Source: JARFQW01 sp963842955 (GTDB lineage: Bacteria > Pseudomonadota > Gammaproteobacteria > Steroidobacterales > XN24). Taken from it: 64,000 bases of DNA. Under the pieces are notes generated by a model that was given only the letters and a program-made list of their open reading frames with translations, made no database searches and had not been told where the DNA came from. Location: contig CAWJIJ010000008.1 in the NCBI GenBank assembly GCA_963842955.1, forward strand, positions 124,001 through 188,000, in the 5' to 3' direction. The position numbers and the translations under genes were made by a program. Positions 15,710 through 25,390 of this stretch are shown here, piece by piece; positions within the stretch are counted from its first letter, which is position 1, and each line of letters begins with the position of its first letter.

Positions 15710-16477
15710 CTACTCCAGGACCTGGAACTCGCGAAGCTCGTAATACAGGCGACGGACGAAAATATATTCGAAGGGCGACCCCGTTTCGTAGTACTGGAAG
15801 GCCACGCGGTCTCTGGCATCCAGGCCCCTCAGCGGGAACATGATGAGCGACCGGTCGGCTTCCCACTCGGCCAGGCCGAAGGGGTTGATCCACTTGTAGA
15901 GGCCCCAGTCGAACAAGAGACCGAAGCCATCGCGCACGGAGTTGGGACCCCAGAAGGGCAGCACCAGGTACGGGCCGTGACCCACGCCCCAGCGGCCCAG
16001 CGTCTGGCCGAAATCCTCGCGCTGGTACCTGAGGCCGAGTTCGGTCGCCGGATCCATGATGCCGCCGATGCCGACGGTCGTATTGAGGGCGAACCGCCCG
16101 GCAATCCGGGTCGCCAGCACCGGACGGAACTGGAGCACGGCGTTGGTGAAGTTGCGCCACTCGCCAAACCAGTTGGTCAGCGCGTTATTGAACCCGTCAC
16201 GGGCAAATTGGGGGAAGATGGTCCGGTATATCTCCCGGGCCGGCAGGAAGATGATCCGGTCGAACTTCGAGTTGAAGTTATACATGCGACGGTTCAGCCC
16301 TTCCCACGGATCATAGGGATCGATGAAAATCGAGGGCTGACTCGGATCATAGGCGACCGTCTCCAGGGTTCGGACAGGCGGGTCCGAACCCGGATCGGGC
16401 TTGGGCGCCGCGCAGCCGGCGACGAGGGCGACCGAGACCAGAAGGCTGATTCGACGGCGCAGGGCGGTCATGGTCAT
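15710..16477 (-). CDS. mlaA: MlaA (VacJ) outer-membrane lipoprotein
   Basis: The outer-membrane component of the Mla pathway, which removes mislocalised phospholipids from the outer leaflet. The ATG at 16477 follows the upstream stop by one nucleotide and GGGAGG lies at a good distance. The signal ends in the lipobox LVAGC; the mature protein is Cys-Ala-Ala-Pro. Family motifs are DPYDPWEGLNRRMYNFN and WGVGHGPYLVLPFWGPN with SVRDGFG. At 255 residues it is of usual length. It forms a tight operon with hydrolase copy B. MlaC lies 2.3 kb away in a separate unit; MlaD, MlaE and MlaF are not in this window. Confidence 0.95.
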   Translation of the reverse strand: MTMTALRRRISLLVSVALVAGCAAPKPDPGSDPPVRTLETVAYDPSQPSIFIDPYDPWEGLNRRMYNFNSKFDRIIFLPAREIYRTIFPQFARDGFNNALTNWFGEWRNFTNAVLQFRPVLATRIAGRFALNTTVGIGGIMDPATELGLRYQREDFGQTLGRWGVGHGPYLVLPFWGPNSVRDGFGLLFDWGLYKWINPFGLAEWEADRSLIMFPLRGLDARDRVAFQYYETGSPFEYIFVRRLYYELREFQVLE

Positions 16478-16478
16478 A

Positions 16479-17792
16479 TCACTCGCCTCCCTGCATGTTT
16501 TCGCCAAAGAACTCGAACATGTACTCCATGTTCTCCTTGTAGAGCAGGTTCCCTAGATGCCCGCCTCGCGGCCAGATCTTGGCCCGGTCGCCGAACACGT
16601 CGACGAGCCAGTCGATTTCCCCTTCCTTGAGAATGATGTCGTTCTGGTTGTGGACGACACTCACGTGCTCGGCTGTCCGAAGGTAATCTTCGATCGGCGC
16701 CAGGCCCGCCTGATAAATGGCGTCTTCCTTGGTAAGGCTGGGGTCCAGGGCCTGATAGTAGGGCAGCAGCAGTCCTTCGAAATAATTGATAAAGCTCGTG
16801 CGGCTGGAAACGACGAAATAGTCGTCCACGTCGTAGTTCAGGCCGCCCTTGATTGTCGTGGGGATGATATAGCCGCCGCCACGCATGACGTCCGCCGTGG
16901 TCATGATGGACTGGGCGGAAATGCGGAAAACGATGCCGATGAGAGTTTCCAGGCCCTCTGGCTGGGGGTCTCTGCGAAGATAAAGCTGATAGAGAAAGTC
17001 GTCGGAAAGCTGCACCCCTTCTTCACGGACCAGTTCACCCGCGGCTGACATGAGTCGGTTCCAGAATTCGGTGCCCTCTTCGGGTGTCTTGATGTTGTCC
17101 TCAAAGTAGCCGTCGAGAATTTGTACCGAGTTATAGAGGTTTACGGAGGGGTTCACCAGGAGCAATTTCTTGAACTTGAAGAACTGCTCTTCCTCGTCGA
17201 TTTTCGCCATCCAGCCCGTCTGCGTGCCGCCCAGGCTGTAGCCGGTGAAATAGAAGTTGGTGACCTCGATACGCTCGGACAATTGTTCGGTCCAGGCCCG
17301 TTTCAGGACGTTGTAGAGGTCTCGGGTATCCCGCTCCGGGAGTCCTACGACACCGGTGCTCGACGCATTGATGATGAAGTTCATGAAGGTCGGGTTGGCC
17401 AGCCCCACGGCGTGATAGCCCTTGTCGTAAAAGGCCTTCATCAGCGCCAGCATGTTGGGCCCGGAGTAGTTGCCGCCCGTGCCCGCCAGGATGAATACCA
17501 GCGGCGCTGGCTTTTTCTGGAAAAACATCAGGTACTTGTACTGCTCGTGGTACCAGAAGTAGTTCGGAATCTGGTCCTTCGGCTTGGTCTGGAGCTTCAA
17601 CAGCCGGAAGCGGGGACGTTTTTTCGACAGCTCGTACCGCAGGTGATCCGGCGTGCCGATGACGGTGGCCGCCAGGGCGTCTTCGACGGGATACCCATAG
17701 TCGTCGATGCCGTACTGGGCGAGGCCGGTGGCGGGCACTAGGAAAAAAACGAGAGCCGTAAGTAGAACCCTCACCGAAAATCCGTGCGTCAT
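16479..17792 (-). CDS. exported alpha/beta hydrolase, copy B
   Basis: A 437-residue protein. The ATG at 17792 gives a clear signal peptide (MTHGFSVRVLLTALVFFLV...GLAQ), whereas the longer frame lacks one. The mature N-terminus YGIDDYGYPVEDALAATVIGTP matches copy A. Catalytic motifs are FTGYSLGGT (nucleophile Ser), VVHNQNDIILKEGEIDWL and RGGHLGNLLY (His). The two copies share long identical stretches (PAPLVFILAGTGGNY, NPTFMNFIINASS). The stop codon is separated from the mlaA ATG by 1 nt, so they are co-translated. This suggests a periplasmic lipase or esterase working with MlaA; the substrate is unknown. Confidence 0.87.
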   Translation of the reverse strand: MTHGFSVRVLLTALVFFLVPATGLAQYGIDDYGYPVEDALAATVIGTPDHLRYELSKKRPRFRLLKLQTKPKDQIPNYFWYHEQYKYLMFFQKKPAPLVFILAGTGGNYSGPNMLALMKAFYDKGYHAVGLANPTFMNFIINASSTGVVGLPERDTRDLYNVLKRAWTEQLSERIEVTNFYFTGYSLGGTQTGWMAKIDEEEQFFKFKKLLLVNPSVNLYNSVQILDGYFEDNIKTPEEGTEFWNRLMSAAGELVREEGVQLSDDFLYQLYLRRDPQPEGLETLIGIVFRISAQSIMTTADVMRGGGYIIPTTIKGGLNYDVDDYFVVSSRTSFINYFEGLLLPYYQALDPSLTKEDAIYQAGLAPIEDYLRTAEHVSVVHNQNDIILKEGEIDWLVDVFGDRAKIWPRGGHLGNLLYKENMEYMFEFFGENMQGGE

Positions 17793-17961
17793 ACTGGAAC
17801 CCCTGATTTTGGCGCGTGCTTCTCGCTTCGCGCGCCCGATGCGCCTTTCCCGCTCCGGAGTGTAGCTCGAAATCGGGGCAAGGTGTTGATCCTTATCAGC
17901 CTTCAGGCCTTGCAATGCGCCATCCGGGCGGCACAATGCGTGAGCCACGCCGGAGATTGCC

Positions 17962-18672
17962 ATGAGTGAGTTCTTCCAGTCCCGCGTCGACGAACGATCG
18001 GCGCTGCCCATTTTTCCGACCATGGTCTGGGCGAACCAGCTCAAGCCGGATGTTGCCGCCCGCATAAACCAGGTTTTTCTGGAGCTGATCCAGTCGGCCC
18101 GGGTCCGGAATCCGGAGCTCCAGCCAGCAGGGAAGTGGCAGAGCGATCAGCGCCTGCATACCTCGCCGGCGCTGGGAGAGTTCGTGGAGATCGTTCGGGC
18201 CGGAGCCCGAGACATCATGGACTCGGAAAATCTCAGCTATTCCGACATCGCAATTACCGGCTGCTGGGCGAATATCGGGTTCCCCGGGTCCGTTCACCGC
18301 CCCCACTCGCACCCGAACAACTTCCTGTCCGGCGTCTACTACGTCAAGGCCCCCAAGGGTGGCCACACCATCGATTTCCACGATCCCAGGCCCCAGGCAT
18401 CGATGATCTTTCCGGCCTCCACGAAGCTGACCCACTTCACCGCCCAGAAGGTCACCCTGAACGTGCGAGCCGGGACACTCTTCTATTTCCCGGCGTGGCT
18501 GACCCACTCCGTCCAGCCGAATGCCGCCCCGGAAGAACGGATCAGCATCGCGTTCAACCTGATGTTTCCGGACTTTGTCGAACGGATGAGCCCGCCGATC
18601 TGGGAGGGAAACCTGCCGATTACGGACGCTGAAGGCGCGCCGCCGGACCCGGACCCGGGAGCGCAAGGCTAG
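17962..18672 (+). CDS. putative 2-oxoglutarate/Fe(II)-dependent dioxygenase (TIGR02466-like)
   Basis: A 236-residue cytoplasmic protein divergent from the hydrolase/mlaA operon. The double-stranded beta-helix core shows HRPHSHPNNFLSGVYYVKAP (first iron-ligand region), FYFPAWLTHSVQPN (distal His), and ERISIAFNLMF (2OG-binding Arg). This pattern is that of the TIGR02466 family of uncharacterised phytanoyl/prolyl-hydroxylase-like oxygenases, often encoded by marine bacteria and phages. The substrate is unknown. The ATG at 17962 is preceded by GGAGATTGCC. Confidence 0.85.
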   Translation: MSEFFQSRVDERSALPIFPTMVWANQLKPDVAARINQVFLELIQSARVRNPELQPAGKWQSDQRLHTSPALGEFVEIVRAGARDIMDSENLSYSDIAITGCWANIGFPGSVHRPHSHPNNFLSGVYYVKAPKGGHTIDFHDPRPQASMIFPASTKLTHFTAQKVTLNVRAGTLFYFPAWLTHSVQPNAAPEERISIAFNLMFPDFVERMSPPIWEGNLPITDAEGAPPDPDPGAQG

Positions 18673-18790
18673 AGCCGGAAGTCTCCTGCAGTGGTGGTGC
18701 CGGGGCCCTGCAGTCGACAGCGGCGCGCCCGCTGGGTACCCAACCCGGCTGAACTTCAAAGGAAGTGCAGCCTCTCCCTGACCCGTTCTT

Positions 18791-19408
18791 CTAGACGGAA
18801 GCCAGGTCCGTGATGACCTGGTCCAGGCCCTTGAGCTTGACGTCCTGGCCAATCTGGTCCCGGTAGTAGGTCACGTAGGACAGACCCTCGATAATGACGT
18901 CGAACACCTTCCATTCGTCCCCGTTCCAGCGAGTGCGATAGTCAACCGGAACCGCGATGCCGGTGTCCAGGTTTACCCGGGTCCGGACCGTCACGTATTC
19001 CTCATCCAGGCGTATCAGTCCGCGGTGCGGAATGATCTCCACCGTGTTCTCCGTGAACTCCAGCAGACCCGATGAGTACTTCCGAACCAGAGAGCCGTAA
19101 AGGGCCTCGGTGAACCGCCTGCGCTGATCTTCAGTAGAGCGGGGCCAGTAGCGGCCGAGGATCAGACGTGCGGCATAGTCCACATCGAAGTGAGGCCGCA
19201 GCACATCGTCCACAACGCCATACAGACCCGCCGGATTGGATTCAAACTCCCCGCGCCGGTTCTCCATGACGCCAAGCAGTTCATCGGCGGCCTCGCGAAC
19301 GATCTGGTGGGGAGAGGGCGGCACGGCCAGGGCGACCGGGCTGGCACCGAGGACGAATCCGATAACGCCGACGCAAACAGCGAAGAACAAGCCTGGCTTC
19401 CGATGCAT
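18791..19408 (-). CDS. mlaC: MlaC/Ttg2D family periplasmic phospholipid-binding protein
   Basis: A 205-residue protein with a signal peptide (MHRKPGLFFAVCVGVIGFVLGASPVALA). The body carries the MlaC pattern: VVDDVLRPHFDVDYAARLILGRYW, RRRFTEALYGSLVRKYSSGLLEF, VDYRTRWNGDEWKVFDVIIEGLSYVTYYR. MlaC ferries phospholipids across the periplasm between MlaA and the inner-membrane MlaFEDB complex. Here it is separate from mlaFED but within 3 kb of mlaA, and downstream of the AsmA-like gene on the same strand with a 58-bp gap. Confidence 0.93.
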   Translation of the reverse strand: MHRKPGLFFAVCVGVIGFVLGASPVALAVPPSPHQIVREAADELLGVMENRRGEFESNPAGLYGVVDDVLRPHFDVDYAARLILGRYWPRSTEDQRRRFTEALYGSLVRKYSSGLLEFTENTVEIIPHRGLIRLDEEYVTVRTRVNLDTGIAVPVDYRTRWNGDEWKVFDVIIEGLSYVTYYRDQIGQDVKLKGLDQVITDLASV

Positions 19409-19466
19409 GGGTGTTGGCGCTCCGTGGTCCGTCCTGACGGCGGTATGTTACACGAAGGCGGGCGGC

Positions 19467-22400
19467 CTACCGGGTGCTGGCCTGTTGCTTTGACTCTACC
19501 CCGGGCAGGTTCTGGAGGGAACTGGCGCACTTTGGGTGCTTTTCGGCCAGCCCGTCCGTGGGGATGAGCAGGCCGGCCGGACCGAGGAGCACGTACTTGC
19601 CCACAGTGACGATCCCTTTGCGTGCGGTTGCCGCTGCGTTGGCCTTGACCTTGGGAGCGGCCAGCGGACCCTTCACGGTGAGATCCACGTTGTGGGCCAG
19701 CGCGCGGGCTTTCTTGGGCCGGGGCGCCAGCAGGATATCGACGGTTTCCTTGCGGAGGTTTATGCCACCGGTGCCGCTGAGGTACAGGTTCTCGCCGTCG
19801 ACGAACAAGAGGCCCGCCTTGGCCTGACCGTCAATGATGGTCCACTCGGACATGGCGCAGGTCATCGATACATGCGATTCCTTCTTCGTCAGCGGCAGGG
19901 CGTTAAAAATCAGATCGGTGGCGAGCAATTTCAGCCCCGCGACCTCAAGCTTCCCGCCTTCGGCCAGTACATCCAGATTCCCGTTTGCGTTCCCGAACTG
20001 GCCCCTGAGTCCGGGCCCGCTCCCGCTGATGTTCATGTCCAGGTTCAACGTGCCGCCCGTCGCCGACGCGCCACCGAGTTCTGTCAGGACCTGGCCGAAA
20101 TTCAGATCCCGTGCCTTCAGGGCCAGGGATGACCGGGCCGGTGTTGCGGCGCCATCCATCGCGATGTTCAGATTCAGGGTGCCCCCGGCGTAGTCGAGCA
20201 AGCCGGGCTCGAGCGACAATGCGCCGTTGCGAATCACCAGGCGGGCGTGCCGGATCTGGAGCTGGCCTTCCTTGAACAGCAGGCCGATGCCGCTCCAGTC
20301 CAAGTCAAGATCGAGATTGGCGGGCAGGGCGCCGGCAATGGCCAGATCGGGGATCAGTTTTCGTGCGGACGACTTGCCGTTGTCCCCGGACGCCTTTGCC
20401 CCGTAATCGCGGGTGTCCAGACGCAGCGTTCCCGAGGTCAAACCGCCGCGAACCTCGACCGGCCCGGTTTCCGGAACGCGGATCCTGATATCGGCGCTGG
20501 CGCGGGAATCGTCCAGGCTCAGGTCCGGAAGGCTGGCGGAGAATTCCCGAGGAGTGCCGGCGATCGTGAAGCCGGTGCTGAACTCGGGGATCGCTGGCAG
20601 GCCCATGTCCACGACGTCTCCCGCCTCCGACAGCGTGGCGGCCGACATCCGTCCGTCCACTTCAAAGGTGGCCTGGTCGCCGGCCCAGGTAATCCTACCG
20701 TTGGCGGAAAGCTGCGCGGACCCTTTCGCGGCGCTGCCCTCGAAGCTCTCGATGCGGGGGGTGGCTACCGGGCCCAGGGTCCGGCCCCTGAGACGAAAAG
20801 TGTCGGACTCCGGCAGGTCGATGCTTAGTAACGGCCCGAGTTCTGCAATGGATTGACCGGTCACCGAGACGCCCAGATCGAGAATGACGTCGCCGAAGAA
20901 ATCGCCAATTCGTCCGGCTGCCTCCAGGATGAGTCCCTCCCGGGTTGCGCTGATGCGCGCGGCATCGAGATCCAGCGTCGTTCCGGGACCCTGCAGGCGG
21001 CCCTTGAGCCGGTACGCCTTGGTTGAGGGCAGTGGCAGCTTGTACTCGTTGCCCAGGCCGGTGAGGTCACTGCCGTCTAGCGTCACATCGAGCGTGGTCC
21101 TGGGTTTTCCGGGTATCCCCTGGACCGATCCGGATACCTCCAGCCGATCGGTGCCCTTGGTGGCAACGGCGTTCTCGATGTCCAGAGTGAGGTCGTCCTT
21201 TCGGCCGGTAAGGGAGCCACGCAGCTTTACCGACTCCGTGTCATAAAGCTTGATTCCCGTGAGTGGCTCCAGAAGCCGCAGATCATCCCAGGCCGAGTCA
21301 ATCTTAAGGTCGAAACCGGAGAGGTCCTCGAGGCTCGCTGATGCTGCCTGTGATGTGAGTTCGCATCGAGTTTCGCAGCCACACGGTATCCAGGTCCTCC
21401 ACGGCAATCGTCGGCCAGTCACCCACGATTCGCATGGACGATTCGGCTTTGTCGATCGGCGCATCCCCCGTCCCGAGCATTTCCGAGAGCAGGGTCCCGC
21501 CGGTGGATTTTCCGCTGATCGTGGCGTCGATTCCGAGACCGCGGCGAGCGTCCTTCACCGCGGCGCTCGCCGTGAGGATTCCCGTGCCACGATCGAACCG
21601 GCCTTCCACCCCGACCAGCTCGGGCGCGTCCCAGGAACCCTGCACCCGGCCCGACGCCTCGAATGACTTAGTCCGGGTGAGGACATGCTCCACGCCAAGA
21701 AAATTCGCCAGGTTTCCGCCAGAGGCAGACACCGCCAGATCCATGTCCTCGAAGCCGTTGACCTCGCCCACGGTGCCCTTCACGTCGATGTGGCCGTCCG
21801 CGAGAGTGACGGCCCCCTCGATGTCGTCGAGACCGAGGGTGGTCGCGTCACTGTCCAGGTTCAGGGAAAGGTCGAATGCGCTCGTTTCGGGCAGGTCGAG
21901 GGAGGTCAGCGGCTGAAACGTCTGCAGGTTGGTTCCGGCGAGCTCGAACCGCACATCCGTGCCGGCGGCGTTGCTGAGGTCTAGCTCCGCGAGGGTGCCA
22001 TAGCCCTTGAGCTCCGCGTCGCCGATATTGGCGCGAAATACCAGGGGAAATCCCTGGCCCCGAAGCAGGTTGTGTCGGCCCTTAATGCTCAGCCTGGCGT
22101 CAATGGGAAGTTCCCTGGCCGAGCCTTTGAGATCCACCTTCAGGCCATCGGGACCGTCTGGCCGTGCCGCCAGCGTAGCGATCTCGTAGCGGTCGTTGTT
22201 GCCGCTGTCCCAGTCGTGATAGGTGATGCGGAGGCGGTCGGCCCGAACCTCGCGTAACTCAAGGGGAGCGGGATCTCCGCCGCCTGACAGGGCCCAGTTG
22301 CTCTGACCTTCGGGATTGTTCTCAACCCAGGCGTCCACGTCCGTGACGATGATGCGTCGCAATATGAGCGTCTGCCGCGTCAGGATCGGCGTGAGCCTGA

Positions 22401-22692
22401 AGGTCACCTCGAGCGTTCCGAGCTTCAGCATCGGCCGCGAGGCGCCCCATTCTGCATTGGAAACGGTGATATCGCTGAGCGCCACGGTGGGACGCAAGGC
22501 GAGATGCAGGTCGATGTCGCCGGCGATGGTTACATCCCGATCCAGAGCTTTCTCGAGAGCGGCTTCCAGGTTGTCGCGCAGCGAGTCCCGGTCATAGGTC
22601 ACAAACAGCCAGGCCCCGGCGGAGACAAGCCCGGCAAGGAGGGCCAGGCCAAGTACGGCGATCCCGAACCAGCGCGCAGCCTTGGCTATCAT
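19467..22692 (-). CDS. AsmA-like inner-membrane protein, interrupted by one frameshift
   Basis: The product starts MIAKAARWFGIAVLGLALLAGLVSAGAW (N-terminal membrane anchor, ATG 22692) and continues with AsmA-type beta-rich repeats; it ends with an AsmA_2-like C-terminal domain (NLDVLAEGGKLEVAGLKLLATDLIFNALP, KKESHVSMTCA). The reading frame changes once at about 21331-21345: the upstream frame runs to a stop at 21304 and the downstream frame picks up conserved sequence at SLEDLSGFDLKIDSAWDD. Removing one base gives a continuous 1,074-residue protein. AsmA proteins are thought to help move phospholipids to the outer membrane, which fits nearby mlaA and mlaC. The shift is either a sequence error or a recent mutation. 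Confidence 0.85.
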
Positions 22693-22837
22693 TCCCACAT
22701 TCCTGTCATCTGGGCATTGCATCTTAGCCTGTCGGCAAGACGAATCGTCTGGTTGCCTGTCCGGCCCGGCGGTCGGGGCGGGCTTTGCTATCCTCGTGGC
22801 GGGTGCCTGGACACCCTCCGGCACGCTAGGAGTCATT

Positions 22838-25333
22838 ATGGACACTGATCCCCGCACAGTTCCCTTCGTTCCCACACCGCTCTCCTGCGAGCGAGACGCC
22901 CTCCGCCAGGCCATCGTGGACAAGCTGGCCTACGAACTCGGGAAGGATCCGGCGAACGCCTCCTTGCGGGACGCGTACCGGGCCACCTGCCTGGCCTTGC
23001 GGGAGCGCCTGGTGAACCGCTGGCACGACACGCAGGCCAAGATCCGCGCGAATCAGCCGAAAAAGGTCTACTACCTGTCGCTCGAGTTCCTGATGGGCCG
23101 TGCCATGACCAACGCGGCCGTGAATCTCGACGTGGACGAGCACGTCCGGGAACTCGTAAAGGAGATCGGAATCAGCCTTGAAGACCTGGCTGCGGAGGAA
23201 CCGGATCCGGGGCTCGGCAACGGGGGCCTCGGACGGCTGGCTGCCTGCTTCCTCGATTCCATGGCGACCCTGGACCTGGCGGGTTTCGGCTACGGGATAC
23301 GCTATGACTACGGCTTGTTTTCACAGCGAATCGGCAAGTTTGGCCAGCAGATCGAGGAGCCCAACCTCTGGCTCCGCTACCAGAGCATGTGGGAGGTGCG
23401 CCGCGACGACCGGCGCCACATGGTCCGGCTGGGCGGCCGCTGCGTGTCCCGGCGGGATGAATCCGGGAAGGCCCGCTTCGAGTGGATCGGGGCTCAGGAA
23501 GTGGAAGCGCTGGCCTACGATACGCCGATCCCCGGCAACAACGGCCGGACGGTCAACCATCTTCGCCTGTGGGCCGCGCGGTTCCGGGACGAGATCGATC
23601 TGCACAAATTCAACGAGGGCCTCTACAACGAAGCCTCTGCCGAGAAGGACGCGGCCGAGAATATCAGCCGGGTGTTGTACCCCGACGACTCGACGGAGCG
23701 CGGCAAGGAACTCCGGGTCAAGCAGGAGTATTTCTTCGTCAGCGCCAGTCTGCAGGACATACTCCAGGACCATCGCGAAGCTGGCTTCACCCTGGACCAG
23801 CTGCCCGACAAGGTCACCATCCAGCTCAACGACACGCACCCGGCGCTGGCCGTACCCGAACTGATGCGTCTGCTCGTCGACGACAACGACGTGGACTGGG
23901 ACGCGGCCTGGGACATCGTGCGGGGCACGTTCAACTACACCAATCACACCCTGCTTCCCGAAGCCCTGGAGACATGGCCGGTGGCCATGCTGGACAAGGT
24001 GGTGCCGCGCCATCTGGACATCATCTATCGGCTGAACCGGCAGTTCCTCGACGAGGTGAATGCCCGTTACCCGGGGGACGGCGAGCGCCGCCGCAGAATG
24101 TCGCTGATCGACGATCACGGCCACGACGGACCGGTCGTGCGCATGGCCTGGCTGGCCACGATCGGCTCCGGAAAGGTCAATGGGGTGGCCCAGCTTCATT
24201 CCGACCTGGTACGGGAAACGATCTTCAAGGATTTCGACGAGTTTTTCCCCGGTAAGTTTGTCAACGTCACCAATGGCGTTACGCCGCGCCGCTGGGTGCG
24301 GGAGGCCAACCCGGGCCTCGCCGATCTGATCTCGGAGAAAATCAGCGGCGACTGGGAGAACGACCTCGAACGCCTCGAAGGCCTCGTGGATCAACTGGAA
24401 GACGACGATTTCCGCCGCCGCTTCCGGGAGGTCAAGTATGCGAACAAGGAGCGTCTTGCCGAGCACATAGAAGAGGTCACCGGCGTGAAGGTGCGCCCGG
24501 ACTCCATGTTCGATGTGCAAATCAAGCGAATTCACGAGTACAAGCGTCAGCATATGAACCTGCTGCATGTGATCACGCGCTATAACCGGATCCGTCGAGA
24601 GCCGGACCGGGACTGGGTTCCGCGCACCGTTATTTTTGCCGGCAAGGCAGCACCGGCTTACGTGATGGCCAAGCACATCATTCAGCTCATCAATAACGTC
24701 GCCGATGTGATCAACGCCGATCCGGTGGTCGGCGACCGGCTGAAGCTGGTGTTCCTTCCGGATTACAGCGTGTCGGAGGCCGAATTGATCATTCCGGCCG
24801 CCGATCTCTCGGAGCAGATCTCCACGGCGGGAATGGAGGCTTCGGGCACCGGCAACATGAAATTCGCAATGAACGGAGCCCTCACGATCGGAACCCTCGA
24901 CGGGGCCAACGTCGAGATACGCGAAGCGGTCGGTCCGGAGAACATCTTTATTTTCGGGATGACCGCCGACGAGGTCTCCGCGGCCCGTCGCGATGGCTAT
25001 TACCCCATCGAAATATCCCGCCAGAATGCCGAGCTGAGCGAGGCCCTGGACCAGATCGGCGATGGATATTTCTCGCCGGAGAACCTGCGCCGTTTCCAGC
25101 CCGTCCGGGACCGGCTGGTTTCAGATGGCGAGTGGTTCCTGGTCCTGGCGGACTATGCTGCTTACATGACTGCGCAGGACGAGGTCGACCAGGAGTTCCG
25201 GGATGTCGATGCCTGGACCCGGAAGGCAATAATCAACACCGCGAACATGGGCCGCTTTTCCAGCGACCGCTCCATCGCCGAATATGCGGAGCGGATCTGG
25301 CAGGCTGGACCCATCGGCAACGGGGCTCGCTGA
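22838..25333 (+). CDS. glgP: glycogen/maltodextrin phosphorylase
   Basis: Releases glucose-1-phosphate from alpha-1,4-glucans using PLP. The ATG at 22838 follows AGGAG and gives 831 residues, close to E. coli GlgP (815). Conserved blocks: KKVYYLSLEFLMGRAM, PGLGNGGLGRLAACFLDSMATL, and near the C-terminus the PLP-lysine motif EASGTGNMKFAMNGALTIG with GTLDGANVEI. GlgP and MalP are hard to tell apart by eye; the adjacent glgB and glgX suggest glycogen, while the downstream mal genes allow maltodextrin. It starts the alpha-glucan gene region and is divergent from the AsmA-like gene. Confidence 0.97.
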   Translation: MDTDPRTVPFVPTPLSCERDALRQAIVDKLAYELGKDPANASLRDAYRATCLALRERLVNRWHDTQAKIRANQPKKVYYLSLEFLMGRAMTNAAVNLDVDEHVRELVKEIGISLEDLAAEEPDPGLGNGGLGRLAACFLDSMATLDLAGFGYGIRYDYGLFSQRIGKFGQQIEEPNLWLRYQSMWEVRRDDRRHMVRLGGRCVSRRDESGKARFEWIGAQEVEALAYDTPIPGNNGRTVNHLRLWAARFRDEIDLHKFNEGLYNEASAEKDAAENISRVLYPDDSTERGKELRVKQEYFFVSASLQDILQDHREAGFTLDQLPDKVTIQLNDTHPALAVPELMRLLVDDNDVDWDAAWDIVRGTFNYTNHTLLPEALETWPVAMLDKVVPRHLDIIYRLNRQFLDEVNARYPGDGERRRRMSLIDDHGHDGPVVRMAWLATIGSGKVNGVAQLHSDLVRETIFKDFDEFFPGKFVNVTNGVTPRRWVREANPGLADLISEKISGDWENDLERLEGLVDQLEDDDFRRRFREVKYANKERLAEHIEEVTGVKVRPDSMFDVQIKRIHEYKRQHMNLLHVITRYNRIRREPDRDWVPRTVIFAGKAAPAYVMAKHIIQLINNVADVINADPVVGDRLKLVFLPDYSVSEAELIIPAADLSEQISTAGMEASGTGNMKFAMNGALTIGTLDGANVEIREAVGPENIFIFGMTADEVSAARRDGYYPIEISRQNAELSEALDQIGDGYFSPENLRRFQPVRDRLVSDGEWFLVLADYAAYMTAQDEVDQEFRDVDAWTRKAIINTANMGRFSSDRSIAEYAERIWQAGPIGNGAR

Positions 25334-25390
25334 CAGGCGATATACCCCGGCGGCCCTGCCGTTGCGGCGGCCAGCGATGCAGGAGGTCGC

